Assembly (NCBI GenBank): GCA_016868035.1
Contig: VGID01000041.1
Location: 1 to 35,705, forward strand
DNA length: 35,705 nucleotides
Source: Betaproteobacteria bacterium
GTDB lineage: Bacteria; Pseudomonadota; Gammaproteobacteria; Burkholderiales; SG8-41
Direction of reading: 5' to 3'
In this document: positions 16,828 through 25,128 of the stretch, piece after piece
Numbering within the stretch: the first letter of the stretch is position 1
Layout of the letters: each line of letters begins with the position of its first letter
Made by a program: the position numbers and the translations under genes
Notes under the pieces: model-generated
Databases searched by the model: none
Seen by the model: only the letters and a program-made list of their open reading frames with translations
What the model was told of the DNA's origin: nothing

Positions 16828-18567
16828 ATGGAGCGCGCCGCCATTGATCCCGACAAGACCCGCGGGCCCATCGCAGACCTGAACCGCCGGCTGGTAGAAG
16901 CGGTGCTGCGGCCGCTCGATCTGGGCAGCGGTGTCGAGACCGGCGAAATCCTCAAGGCACTCGTTGCCGACCTCGCCCAGGACACGGAAGGCTGGGCCGA
17001 GCGTCAGACCCGCTATTACCGCAAGCAGCTTGAGTTGTGGGCGCACTATGTCCTGCCGGGCCGCGAGGCGCCATCGCAGCCGCTCGTGGCGCCGGAGGCC
17101 GGAGACCGCCGGTTCCGCGCGCAGGAATGGCGCAGCGCGCCGTACTTCGAGTATCTTGCGCAGTCGTACCTGCTCTCCGCGCAATGGCTCAAGGAAACCG
17201 CCGCGGCCGCCAGACTCGAGCCGCGCACCAAGCGGAAACTGGAATTCTGCGCGCGCCAGCTCGTGGACGCGATGTCGCCCGCGAACTTTCCCTGGAGCAA
17301 TCCGGAAGCACTGAAACGCGCGGCCGACACCCGCGGCGAGAGCGTTGCGCGCGGTTTGCGAACGCTCGCGTCGGATCTCGACAAGGGCATGATCTCGATG
17401 ACCGACGAAGGAGCGTTCGAGGTCGGGCGCAACCTTGCCGTGACCGCCGGCGCGGTGATCTTCGAGAACGAGCTCATGCAGCTCATCCAGTACCGTCCCG
17501 CGACCGGCACCGTCTTCGAGCGGCCGCTGCTGATGGTGCCGCCCTGCATCAATAAGTACTACATCCTCGACCTGCAGCCGGAGAACTCGTTCGTCCGTTT
17601 CGCCCTCGAGCAGGGGCACACGGTATTCATGGTGTCGTGGCGCAACGTGCCGCACGAGCTCGGCCGCACCACATGGGACGATTATCTGGAGCGCGGCGTG
17701 ATGCGCTCGATCGACGCCGCGGCAGAGGCGTGCGCGACCGACAGGATCAACGCGCTCGGGTTCTGCGTGGGCGGCACCCTGCTCGGCTCGGCGCTCGCGG
17801 TGATGCGCGCCAAGGGGGTGGACCGCGTGGCGAGCGTCACCCTGCTCGCGTCCATGCTCGATTTCAAGGACACCGGGGAGCTCGGTGTTTTCGTGGATGA
17901 AGCGTATGTGCGCGGCCGCGAGCGCGATTTCGCGGAAGGCGGCCTCCTGCACGGGCGCGAGCTTGCGATTACCTTCGCGAGCCTGCGCGCCAACGAACTG
18001 ATCTGGCATTACGTGGTCAACAACTACTTAAAGGGCGATGCTCCCGAGCCGTTCGACCTTCTCTACTGGAACGCAGACAGCGCCAACCTGCCAGGGGCGA
18101 TGTACGCCTATTACGTACGCAACATGTATCTCGAGAACAATTTGCGGGTTCCGGGCAAGCTCAGCATGTGCCGCGCGCCGGTGGATCTGGGAAAAGTCGA
18201 CATGCCGGCGTACGTGCTCGCGACACGCGACGACCACATCGTGCCGTGGAAGACGGCCTATGCCAGCATGCGCCTGCTCGGAGGTAAAATGCAGTTCGTG
18301 CTCGGCGCGAGCGGGCATGTCGCGGGCGTGATCAACCCCGCGTCGAGAAACCGCCGCAACTACTGGGTGAATCCCGCGGCGGAGCCCGATCCGGAGCGCT
18401 GGCTCGCCGGCGCGACCTCGCAGCCGGGGAGCTGGTGGATGCACTGGGCGCGCTGGCTCGCGCCGCTTTCCGGCGGGCAGGTCCTCGCCCGGGCGCAACT
18501 GGGCGGCGCACGCTACATGGAGATCGAGCTCGCGCCCGGGCGTTACGTCAAGGAAAGAGGCAACTGA
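16828..18567 (+). CDS. phaC: class I poly(3-hydroxyalkanoate) synthase
   Basis: PhaC polymerises (R)-3-hydroxyacyl-CoA, chiefly 3-hydroxybutyryl-CoA, on the surface of storage granules. The 579-residue length fits class I. The N-terminal domain (about 50-220) includes WSNPEALKRAADTRGES. The alpha/beta-hydrolase core carries the lipase-like box GFCVGG with nucleophile C313, the catalytic D469 in TRDDHIVPW and H497 in GASGHVAGV. The ENELMQLIQY and PPCINKYYILDL motifs are also typical. No ribosome site precedes the ATG. phaB follows 65 bp downstream. The thiolase gene phaA, often between them, is missing, so acetoacetyl-CoA must come from a thiolase encoded elsewhere. Confidence 0.97.
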   Translation: MERAAIDPDKTRGPIADLNRRLVEAVLRPLDLGSGVETGEILKALVADLAQDTEGWAERQTRYYRKQLELWAHYVLPGREAPSQPLVAPEAGDRRFRAQEWRSAPYFEYLAQSYLLSAQWLKETAAAARLEPRTKRKLEFCARQLVDAMSPANFPWSNPEALKRAADTRGESVARGLRTLASDLDKGMISMTDEGAFEVGRNLAVTAGAVIFENELMQLIQYRPATGTVFERPLLMVPPCINKYYILDLQPENSFVRFALEQGHTVFMVSWRNVPHELGRTTWDDYLERGVMRSIDAAAEACATDRINALGFCVGGTLLGSALAVMRAKGVDRVASVTLLASMLDFKDTGELGVFVDEAYVRGRERDFAEGGLLHGRELAITFASLRANELIWHYVVNNYLKGDAPEPFDLLYWNADSANLPGAMYAYYVRNMYLENNLRVPGKLSMCRAPVDLGKVDMPAYVLATRDDHIVPWKTAYASMRLLGGKMQFVLGASGHVAGVINPASRNRRNYWVNPAAEPDPERWLAGATSQPGSWWMHWARWLAPLSGGQVLARAQLGGARYMEIELAPGRYVKERGN

Positions 18568-18632
18568 GATCACCGGGACCGCTGCGCGCGCAGCGTCCAT
18601 CAGGCAACCCATTTCGGCAAGGAGACCAGGAT

Positions 18633-19376
18633 ATGGCAAAACGAATTGCAATCGTAACGGGCGGCATGGGCGGAATTGGCGAAGCGATCTGCATGCGGCT
18701 TGCGAAGGCAGGCCACGCGGTCGTCACGACCTATTCACCGGGCAACACGCGCGCCGACGCATGGCTCAAGGAAATGCAGGGCAAGGGATTCTCGTTTCAC
18801 GCGGCTCAGGTGGATGTCACCGACTTTGACGCGTGCCAGCAGGCGGCGTCCAGGATCCAGTCCGAGGTCGGCCCCGTGGACATCCTGGTCAACAACGCCG
18901 GCATCACGCGTGATGCGTCGTTCAAGAAAATGACCAAGGTCGACTGGGCGGACGTGATGCGGACCAATCTCGACAGCGTCTTCAACGTGACGAAGCCCGT
19001 GTGCGACGGCATGGTCGACCGCGGCTGGGGCCGCATCATCAACATCTCATCGATCAACGGACAGAAAGGCGCGTTCGGGCAGACCAATTACTCGGCCGCG
19101 AAGGCGGGCATGCACGGCTTCACCAAGGCGCTGGCGCTGGAGGTTGCGCGCAAGGGCGTCACCGTGAACACCATCTCGCCCGGATACATCGCCACGAAAA
19201 TGGTGCTTGCGGTGCCCAAGGACGTCCTCGACACGAAGATCATCCCGCAGATCCCTGTTGGGCGTCTCGGCAAGCCCGAGGAAGTGGCGGAGCTGGTCGC
19301 TTATCTGTGCACCGAGGAAGCCGCCTTTCTGACCGGCGCCAACCTCGCCATCAACGGCGGCCAGCACATGTTCTAG
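18633..19376 (+). CDS. phaB: NADPH-dependent acetoacetyl-CoA reductase
   Basis: PhaB reduces acetoacetyl-CoA to (R)-3-hydroxybutyryl-CoA, the monomer for PhaC. The 247-residue short-chain dehydrogenase has the nucleotide-binding TGGMGGIG (9-16), NNAG (87-90) and the catalytic triad S140, Y153, K157 (YSAAK). The family-typical QTNYSAAKAGMHGF and the C-terminal TGANLAINGGQHMF distinguish PhaB from the related FabG. AAGGAG lies 8 nt before the ATG at 18633, which settles the start against longer readings overlapping phaC. It is followed by a strong terminator hairpin. Confidence 0.96.
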   Translation: MAKRIAIVTGGMGGIGEAICMRLAKAGHAVVTTYSPGNTRADAWLKEMQGKGFSFHAAQVDVTDFDACQQAASRIQSEVGPVDILVNNAGITRDASFKKMTKVDWADVMRTNLDSVFNVTKPVCDGMVDRGWGRIINISSINGQKGAFGQTNYSAAKAGMHGFTKALALEVARKGVTVNTISPGYIATKMVLAVPKDVLDTKIIPQIPVGRLGKPEEVAELVAYLCTEEAAFLTGANLAINGGQHMF

Positions 19377-19446
19377 CCGCGCGCGGTCGCTTGGCGGCGG
19401 GGCGCGCATCCTGCGGACGCAGGCCGGTACGGCGCGGTACAAAAAA

Positions 19447-19472
19447 AGCCCCGGCGGGTCAGCGCCGGGGCT
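19447..19472 (+). terminator. intrinsic-type terminator after phaB
   Basis: AGCCCCGGCG and CGCCGGGGCT form a perfect 10-bp stem with a 6-nt loop. A run of seven A precedes it, with a weaker T-rich tail after it, so it may work in both directions. It closes the phaC-phaB unit. Confidence 0.8.
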
Positions 19473-19484
19473 AAGCCTTTATCT

Positions 19485-19518
19485 TTAGGAGGGGGTCCTA
19501 AACAATAAAGGGAGGAGG
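19485..19518 (+). other. purine-rich leader-like element without an ORF
   Basis: A small inverted repeat, TTAGGA and TCCTAA around GGGGG, is followed by AACAATAAA and a very strong Shine-Dalgarno-like GGGAGGAGG (19510-19518). No convincing coding frame begins downstream. It is part of the 383-bp gene-free stretch between phaB and phaR. The rest of that stretch holds the phaB terminator, an AT-rich tract and the phaR promoter. It could be a remnant of a lost gene's leader or a small RNA. Confidence 0.4.
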
Positions 19519-19700
19519 ATCGTTGCACTGCGCCACCCGGAGCGCAGCCCGGTTTGCTGCGCCGCGACGAGCGAATTGGTGCGGTGCGTCATGGAAATAT
19601 ATCTTCCTGTAGAGGTGGCGTCAATCATTTATCTTGCGACGCAGCATCAACGACGACCCCGCTGTATTCTTCAGATTATCGTTTTTTTTCAATCCCTTAG

Positions 19701-19730
19701 ATTGCAAATGCGGGTTTGCTCTGCAATAAT
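19701..19730 (+). promoter_or_regulatory. phaR promoter overlapped by an ATTGCA/TGCAAT inverted repeat
   Basis: TTGCAA (19702-19707) and AATAAT (19725-19730) are spaced 17 bp apart, a good sigma-70 promoter about 30 nt before the phaR ATG. Perfect arms ATTGCA (19701-19706) and TGCAAT (19722-19727) coincide with both hexamers. PhaR proteins are known to bind TGC-rich repeats, so autorepression is a reasonable inference. Confidence 0.6.
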
Positions 19731-19759
19731 GACGCTTTCCTCCTACGGGGCGTTCGGTT

Positions 19760-20392
19760 ATGACGCAACAGCCCAGGATCATCAAGAAATATCCTAACCG
19801 CAGGCTTTACGACACGGAAACAAGCAGTTACATCACGCTTGCGGACGTGAAAAAGCTGGTGCTCGAGAACATCGAATTCAAGGTCGAAGACGCCAAGACC
19901 CACGAGGATTTGACGCGCAGCATCCTGCTCCAGATCATCCTCGAGGAAGAGAGCGCCGGCGCGCCCATGTTCTCGAGCGACATGCTCTCCCAGATCATCC
20001 GTTTCTACGGCAACGCGATGCAGGGGATGATGGGCAACTACCTCGAGAAGAACATCCAGACCTTCATCGAGATCCAGAAGCGGCTGCAGGACCAGTCGCG
20101 GCAGATCTACGGCGAGAACCCGATGCTCGGCGCCGACGCCTGGAGCGAATTCGTCAAGATGCAGGGACCCGCCATCCAGGGCCTGATGGGGCGCTATCTC
20201 GAACAGAGCGCCAATGCCTTCATGGAAATGCAGCAGCAGCTCCAGCAGCAGACGCGCAATCTGTTCAGCGGCTTCCCGTTCTCCAACTTCCCCGCCGGCG
20301 CCCCCGGCCAGTCCGGAGAGGCGAGGACCGCCGACTCCTCGCGGACCGAGGAGCGCAAGCCCGAGAGCGAAGAGCGCAAGTCGAAGGGCTGA
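19760..20392 (+). CDS. phaR: polyhydroxyalkanoate synthesis repressor PhaR
   Basis: PhaR represses phasin genes and its own gene, and is released when it binds nascent PHB granules. The 210-residue protein has the highly conserved N-terminal DNA-binding domain ([31 protein letters not shown], about 6-65). Two PHB-accumulation repeats follow (about 70-110 and 115-160, both with M/F-rich amphipathic helices). After a Gln-rich helix there is a charged, low-complexity C-terminal tail. It has its own promoter, separated from phaB by a terminator. No phasin gene is in the window. Confidence 0.95.
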   Translation: MTQQPRIIKKYPNRRLYDTETSSYITLADVKKLVLENIEFKVEDAKTHEDLTRSILLQIILEEESAGAPMFSSDMLSQIIRFYGNAMQGMMGNYLEKNIQTFIEIQKRLQDQSRQIYGENPMLGADAWSEFVKMQGPAIQGLMGRYLEQSANAFMEMQQQLQQQTRNLFSGFPFSNFPAGAPGQSGEARTADSSRTEERKPESEERKSKG

Positions 20393-20420
20393 TCCGGGGT
20401 CCGGGAGTTTATCGCCACCC

Positions 20421-21737
20421 GTGCGGCAGGCTGCACCCAAAGTCGGTTTCGTCTCTCTCGGCTGTCCGAAGGCGCTGGTAGACTCGGAGCGCGTGCTCAC
20501 GCAGTTGCGCGCCGAGGGCTATCTCGTCGCGCCGACTTACGAAGACGCGGACCTGGTCGTGGTCAACACCTGCGGCTTCATAGACGACGCGATCCGCGAG
20601 TCGCTCGATGCGATTGGCGAGGCCCTCACGGAAAACGGCCGCGTGATCGTGACCGGCTGCCTCGGCGCCAAGGGTGACGTCGTCCGTAGGACACATCCGC
20701 GGGTCCTCGCAGTGACCGGACCGCACGCGACCGAGGAGGTCATGCGCGCGGTGCACGAGCACCTGCCGCAGCCCCACGATCCGTACACGAGCCTGATCCC
20801 GCCCCAGGGAGTGAAGCTCACTCCGCGGCACTACGCCTACCTCAAGATCGCGGAAGGCTGCAACCACCGCTGCACTTTCTGCATCATCCCCTTCATGCGC
20901 GGCACGCTGGTGAGCCGCCCGATCGGCGAAGTGATGGAAGAGGCGGAAAAACTCGTCGGGGCGGGCGTGAAGGAACTGCTCGTCATTTCGCAGGACACCA
21001 GCGCCTACGGAGTGGATATGAAGTACCGCACCGGCTTCTGGCGCGGGCGTCCGCTCAGGACCCGCATGACCGAGCTCGTGCGTGCGCTCGCCGGGCTGGG
21101 GATATGGGTGCGGCTGCATTACGTCTATCCGTACCCGCACGTGGACGAGGTGGTGCCGCTGATGGCGCACGGGAAGCTCCTTCCCTACCTCGATGTGCCG
21201 TTCCAGCACGCGAGCCGCCGGATCCTCAAGCTCATGAAGCGCCCGGCAAGCGCCGAGGACAACCTCGCGCGCATCCGCGGCTGGCGCGAGATCTGCCCCG
21301 ACATCACGATCCGCAGCACCTTCATCGTCGGCTTCCCCGGCGAGACCGAGGCCGAGTTCGCGGAACTGCTCGCGTTTCTCGAGGATGCGGAGCTCGATCG
21401 CGTCGGCTGCTTCGCCTATTCGCCGGTCGAGGGCGCTGCGGCCAACGCCCTGCCGGGCCACGTTCCGGAGAAACTCAAGGAGGAGCGGCGCGCGCGCTTC
21501 ATGCAGGTGCAGGAGGGAATCAGCGCGCGCCGGCTCCGGCGCAAGCGCGGCGCGACGCTGCAAGTACTGGTGGACGAAGTGGGCGCCAGCGGGGCGCGCG
21601 CCCGTTCGAGCGCGGATGCGCCCGAGATCGACGGCATCGTGCACATCGCGCCCTCGCCCGCGCTCACGGCCGGCGAGTTCGCCACCGTGCGCGTGCAGCG
21701 CGCCGACACCCACGACCTGTGGGCGGAAGTGGTGTGA
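20421..21737 (+). CDS. rimO: ribosomal protein uS12 methylthiotransferase RimO
   Basis: RimO methylthiolates an aspartate of ribosomal protein uS12. The GTG at 20421 gives 438 residues, beginning [20 protein letters not shown] upstream is rather distant. Three cysteines of the N-terminal MTTase domain bind the auxiliary [4Fe-4S] cluster (C15, C51, C80). The radical-SAM motif CNHRCTFC (C147, C151, C154) binds the second. A C-terminal TRAM domain covers about 370-438. The motif [10 protein letters not shown] and the family-typical [10 protein letters not shown] identify RimO rather than MiaB. It lies 28 bp after phaR and may be co-transcribed with it. Confidence 0.95.
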   Translation: MRQAAPKVGFVSLGCPKALVDSERVLTQLRAEGYLVAPTYEDADLVVVNTCGFIDDAIRESLDAIGEALTENGRVIVTGCLGAKGDVVRRTHPRVLAVTGPHATEEVMRAVHEHLPQPHDPYTSLIPPQGVKLTPRHYAYLKIAEGCNHRCTFCIIPFMRGTLVSRPIGEVMEEAEKLVGAGVKELLVISQDTSAYGVDMKYRTGFWRGRPLRTRMTELVRALAGLGIWVRLHYVYPYPHVDEVVPLMAHGKLLPYLDVPFQHASRRILKLMKRPASAEDNLARIRGWREICPDITIRSTFIVGFPGETEAEFAELLAFLEDAELDRVGCFAYSPVEGAAANALPGHVPEKLKEERRARFMQVQEGISARRLRRKRGATLQVLVDEVGASGARARSSADAPEIDGIVHIAPSPALTAGEFATVRVQRADTHDLWAEVV

Positions 21738-21755
21738 ACGAGGCGTGACCGCTCG

Positions 21756-22139
21756 ATGAAACGCCTCAGGGCCTGGGCGCAGCAGCTCAAGACCGAGCTC
21801 GTCGCGCTCTGGCTCTGCTCGCGGCACCCGCGCACGCCACTCGCCGCGAGGCTCGTCGCGCTGGCGGTCATTGCCTACGCCGCGAGCCCGATCGACCTCA
21901 TCCCCGACTTCATCCCCGTTCTGGGCTACCTCGACGATTTGATCCTGCTGCCGGCCGGCATCTACCTTGCGGTGCGTCTCGTTCCCGGGGATGTGCTTGC
22001 GGAGTGCCGCGAGCAGGCCGCACGCACTCCGGACACGGGCCAGCCGCGACGCAAGAGCTACGCCATCGCCGCGGTCATCGTCGTGCTCTGGGTCCTCTGC
22101 GCGTGGGTGCTGTGGCTGTGGCTGCGGCGCTGGCTGTAG
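21756..22139 (+). CDS. YkvA/DUF1232 membrane protein
   Basis: This 127-residue protein carries the DUF1232 motif in AVIAYAASPIDLIPDFIPVLGYLDDLILLP (about 38-67), a short hydrophobic module of unknown role. A second hydrophobic segment lies at 105-125, followed by an RR-W-L end. It is 18 bp after rimO and probably on the same transcript. Its last 65 bp overlap the 3' end of the convergent helicase gene. Confidence 0.85.
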   Translation: MKRLRAWAQQLKTELVALWLCSRHPRTPLAARLVALAVIAYAASPIDLIPDFIPVLGYLDDLILLPAGIYLAVRLVPGDVLAECREQAARTPDTGQPRRKSYAIAAVIVVLWVLCAWVLWLWLRRWL

Positions 22140-24066
22140 CCCCCTGCGGGTCGGAGAAGAACGCCTGCGCCTCGGCGGCGCTGCGCGTCACCTTCATCGG
22201 CGGCAGGCTCGCGAGTATGCGCCGGCCGTAACCGCGCGTGACGAGTCGCGGGTCGCAGATCATCAGCACGCCCCGGTCGGCCTCGTCGCGGATCAGCCTG
22301 CCCGCGCCCTGCTTGAGCGTGATCACGGCTTCGGGCAGCTGATGCTCGAGAAAGGCGCTGCGGCCTTCGCGGTTGATCTTGTCGATGCGCGCGGCGAGTA
22401 CCGGGTCGTCCGGCGGCGCAAAGGGCAGCTTGTCGATCACCACCAGCGAGAGCGCCTGCCCGCGCACGTCCACCCCCTCCCAGAACGAATGGCTTCCGGC
22501 GAGTACCGCGTTGCCGAGCTCGCGGAAACGGGCGAGCATCTCGGAGCGCGACCCTTCGCCCTGCGCGAGCAACGGGTAATCGAGCCCCCGCGCCTCGAAC
22601 GCCCTGCGCAGCAGATCGTGTCCGTCGCGCATCGCGCGCAGGCTCGTGAACAGCATGAAGGTCCTGCCTCCCGCCGCTTCGATCACCGGCAGCGTCGCCT
22701 CCACCACCGCCGCGGTGTGCTCCCGGGTGTTCGGATCGGGAAGGCGCTCCGGTATATAGAGCAGCCCCTGCCGCTCGAAGTCGAAGGGGCTGTCCCAGCT
22801 CGCGGTGCGCGCGTCCGTGAGCCCCATCTCGCCGCAGTAGTGGGCGAAGTTCCTCTCCACCGAGAGCGTCGCCGAGGTGAAGATCCATGCGCGCGGGTGC
22901 TCCTCGAGCTGCCTGCGGAAAATCTCCGCGATCGAGAGCGGCGTCGAATTCAGATGCAGCGTATGACTGAAGAGCTCGACCCACTTCACGCGCTCGCCGT
23001 CCACGCCGCTGCGCCAGCGCTCGGCCTGCTCGGCGCGCAAGAGCGCGCGCTGCCAGCAGCGGGCAAGCCCTTCGCTGCGCTCGGCCTGCCCCTGGAGTTC
23101 CGCTGCGAGTGCGTCGAGCCGCGCGAGAACCGTATCCAGCGTGGAAGCAAAGCCGTCATGGCCCTCGAGCGCGCGCACGGGAATGCGGCCGCTTTCCGCC
23201 GGAAACACGAGCCGCAGTTCGCGCGCCGCCTTGTCAAGCGCCTGCGCGGCCGCGGGCAGCGGCGCGTAGTCCCTCGCCGCCGCAGCCGCCTCGAGGCGCG
23301 CGTCGCGCGCAAGCTCGATCAATTGCGCGGTGGACACCGATTCGCCAAAGAACAGGCTCGCCGTATCGGGCAACTGGTGCGCCTCGTCGAAGATCACCGT
23401 GTTGCACGCCGGCAGCAGCTCCGCGACTCCTTCGTCGCGCAGCATCACGTCGGCAAAGAAAAGATGGTGGTTCACGACCACCACATCGGCCTCCAGTGCC
23501 CGGCGGCGCGCCTCCATCACGAAGCAGCCGTCGTAGCGGGGACACTGCGAGCCGAGGCAGTTCTCGCGCGTGGACGTCGCGTAGGCCCAGGCGCCGGCGC
23601 TCTCCGGAACATCTGCGCATCCCGCCCTGTCTCCGGTGACGCTCGCGTTCGCGAAGCGCGCGATGCGCGCGAGGTGGCCCGCGTCCTCGCGCGTGGGCAG
23701 CCGTCCATCCTGGAGCGCGCGCTCGAGGTAATAGCGGCAGACGTAGTTCGCGCGCCCCTTGAGCAGCGCGACCGTGACCGGCGCCTTGAGCACATCGCGC
23801 ACCGCCGGCAGGTCGCGGTCGAAGAGCTGATCCTGCAGCGTCTTGGTGCCGCTCGAGATGATGACCTTGCCGCCGGAGAGCAGTGCAGGAACGAGATACG
23901 CGAAGGTCTTGCCGGTGCCGGTACCCGCCTCCGCCACCAGGATCGAATTGCCCGCGATCGCCTCGGCGACCGCCTGCGCCATTTCCACCTGGAACGGGCG
24001 TGCGCGGAAGTCCCGCACCGCCCGCGCCAGCGGGCCGTCCGCCGAGAAAAATCGCGCGAGATCCAT
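22075..24066 (-). CDS. XPD/DinG-type ATP-dependent DNA helicase (DinG/YoaA family)
   Basis: This 663-residue superfamily 2 helicase has Walker A AGTGTGKT (47-54), the DEAH box FDEAH (226-230) and the C-terminal helicase motifs SHSFWEGVDVRG and QGAGRLIRDEADRG. Four cysteines, C110, C170, C175 and C181, fit the [4Fe-4S] cluster of XPD-like 5'-to-3' helicases. E. coli YoaA helps replication past damage, and DinG unwinds R-loops and forks. The length is closer to YoaA. The last 30 residues are an Ala/Thr/Arg-rich tail overlapping the convergent DUF1232 gene. The 136 bp upstream, before the phosphatase gene, shows nothing clear. Confidence 0.92.
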   Translation of the reverse strand: MDLARFFSADGPLARAVRDFRARPFQVEMAQAVAEAIAGNSILVAEAGTGTGKTFAYLVPALLSGGKVIISSGTKTLQDQLFDRDLPAVRDVLKAPVTVALLKGRANYVCRYYLERALQDGRLPTREDAGHLARIARFANASVTGDRAGCADVPESAGAWAYATSTRENCLGSQCPRYDGCFVMEARRRALEADVVVVNHHLFFADVMLRDEGVAELLPACNTVIFDEAHQLPDTASLFFGESVSTAQLIELARDARLEAAAAARDYAPLPAAAQALDKAARELRLVFPAESGRIPVRALEGHDGFASTLDTVLARLDALAAELQGQAERSEGLARCWQRALLRAEQAERWRSGVDGERVKWVELFSHTLHLNSTPLSIAEIFRRQLEEHPRAWIFTSATLSVERNFAHYCGEMGLTDARTASWDSPFDFERQGLLYIPERLPDPNTREHTAAVVEATLPVIEAAGGRTFMLFTSLRAMRDGHDLLRRAFEARGLDYPLLAQGEGSRSEMLARFRELGNAVLAGSHSFWEGVDVRGQALSLVVIDKLPFAPPDDPVLAARIDKINREGRSAFLEHQLPEAVITLKQGAGRLIRDEADRGVLMICDPRLVTRGYGRRILASLPPMKVTRSAAEAQAFFSDPQGATASAAATATAPTRRGPRARR

Positions 24067-24202
24067 TGCGTAGCGATGTTAGCCTGCACCGCGCGGGTCC
24101 GCCACTGCGCTGCGGCGCTCGCCTAAAGGCGCGGCCTGGTTTACGCTTTCAGTACCGCAGTACGGTCAGGCAGCTTCGCCAACGACGAAATGAGACTCGC
24201 CT

Positions 24203-24529
24203 GTGAGACGCGTGCTGTTCATCTGTAGCCAGAACCGGCTGCGCAGCCCGACGGCCGAGCGGATCTTCTCGGGGCGGATGGGACTCGAGACCGCTTCGGC
24301 GGGCATCGCCGCGGATGCCGTGCATCCCGTCACCCCGCAAACCCTCGAATGGGCCGACGTGGTCCTGGTGATGGAAGACTGGCACCAGAGCGAACTTGCG
24401 CGCCGGTTCGGCGCCGAGCTCGGGGACAAGCCGGTCATCTGCCTGGACATCCCCGACGTGTTCGCGTACATGGACCCCACCCTCGTGCGCCTGCTCGAGG
24501 CGAAGGCAGGCCCGATATTGTTGGCGTGA
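24203..24529 (+). CDS. small protein-tyrosine-phosphatase-like protein (COG4551 type)
   Basis: This 108-residue protein starts at a GTG. It has the low-molecular-weight phosphatase loop near the N-terminus, FICSQNRLRSP, with nucleophile C8 and R14 (CX5R). WADVVLVMEDWHQSEL and VICLDIPDVFAYMDPTLV match the short COG4551 group of predicted tyrosine phosphatases. The usual DPxG general-acid loop of classic enzymes is replaced by DIPD...MDP. It is shorter than classic LMW-PTPs (about 150). The substrate is unknown and no kinase gene is nearby. It lies 18 bp before a membrane-protein gene, so the two may form an operon. Confidence 0.85.
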   Translation: MRRVLFICSQNRLRSPTAERIFSGRMGLETASAGIAADAVHPVTPQTLEWADVVLVMEDWHQSELARRFGAELGDKPVICLDIPDVFAYMDPTLVRLLEAKAGPILLA

Positions 24530-24547
24530 CGCTAGCGGCGAGGATAC

Positions 24548-24928
24548 GTGGCATTGGCCAATTGGATCGTGATCGCGGTGTCGGTTTTCATGGTCGCCAT
24601 CGGGCTCACCGGCGTCGTGGCACCGGCACGGCTCGCGCGTTTCGTCAGACGCTGGCAGTCGCGCCCCTTGCTGTGGGCAGCCGCGGCGCCGCGCATCGTT
24701 TTTGGTGCGGCATTGTGGTTTGCTGCGCCGGCCTCCCAGGCCCCGCTCGCGCTTCGGATCCTGGGCGCGATAACGGTGATTGCGGGCGTTGTGTTGCCGG
24801 TCATGGGCTTCGAGCGCTACCAGGCGGTGTTGTTGTGGTGGCTGCGCCAGGGAGCGCTGTTTGTGCGAACATGGATGTTCGCGGCCGCGGCATTCGGTCT
24901 GTTCCTGTTGTGGGCGGTTGTCACGTAG
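24548..24928 (+). CDS. four-helix integral membrane protein, unknown function
   Basis: This 126-residue protein starts at a GTG with GAGG just upstream. Four hydrophobic segments lie at about 5-25, 43-62, 68-88 and 100-124, with an Arg-rich loop RLARFVRRWQSRP between the first two. I do not recognise the family. It follows the phosphatase gene by 18 bp. The repeat element starting at 24956 lies directly after its stop. Confidence 0.65.
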   Translation: MALANWIVIAVSVFMVAIGLTGVVAPARLARFVRRWQSRPLLWAAAAPRIVFGAALWFAAPASQAPLALRILGAITVIAGVVLPVMGFERYQAVLLWWLRQGALFVRTWMFAAAAFGLFLLWAVVT

Positions 24929-24955
24929 AGCCCGTATCACAAAGATTCAAAGAGC

Positions 24956-25079
24956 ATGAAACCGCCGATGAGCGCAGATAGCGGAACGGTAAGCGGTAAC
25001 ATTGGACTTGCCTGTTACAGGAAGTTCCCGCTCACTGCTTACCGCTCACTGCTCACCATGGTTTTATCTGCGGCTAATA
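24956..25079 (+). repeat. intergenic repeat, copy A (shorter)
   Basis: A lower-GC segment begins ATGAAACCGCCGATGAGCGC. It contains AACGGTAAGCGGTAA, AAGTTCCCGCTCA and CTGCTTACCGCTCAC, and ends near TTATCTGCGG. It aligns along most of its length with the reverse complement of 27069-27223, with small deletions of the internal tandem units. It has no coding content and ends 50 bp before the third Bug gene. Confidence 0.8.
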
Positions 25080-25128
25080 TTTCTTGATCTTGTTACCTTC
25101 AACCAAGCGCTGTTACGAGGAGATCGCC

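Noticed and set aside
19524-19610. A small TTG-initiated peptide after GGGAGGAGG
   Set aside because: The start spacing is poor and the peptide is short, Arg/Cys-rich and featureless, so I left it as a non-coding element.
21967-24126. A 719-codon plus-strand frame opposite the DinG/YoaA helicase
   Set aside because: The minus strand encodes all helicase and iron-sulfur motifs, so this is an antisense shadow.
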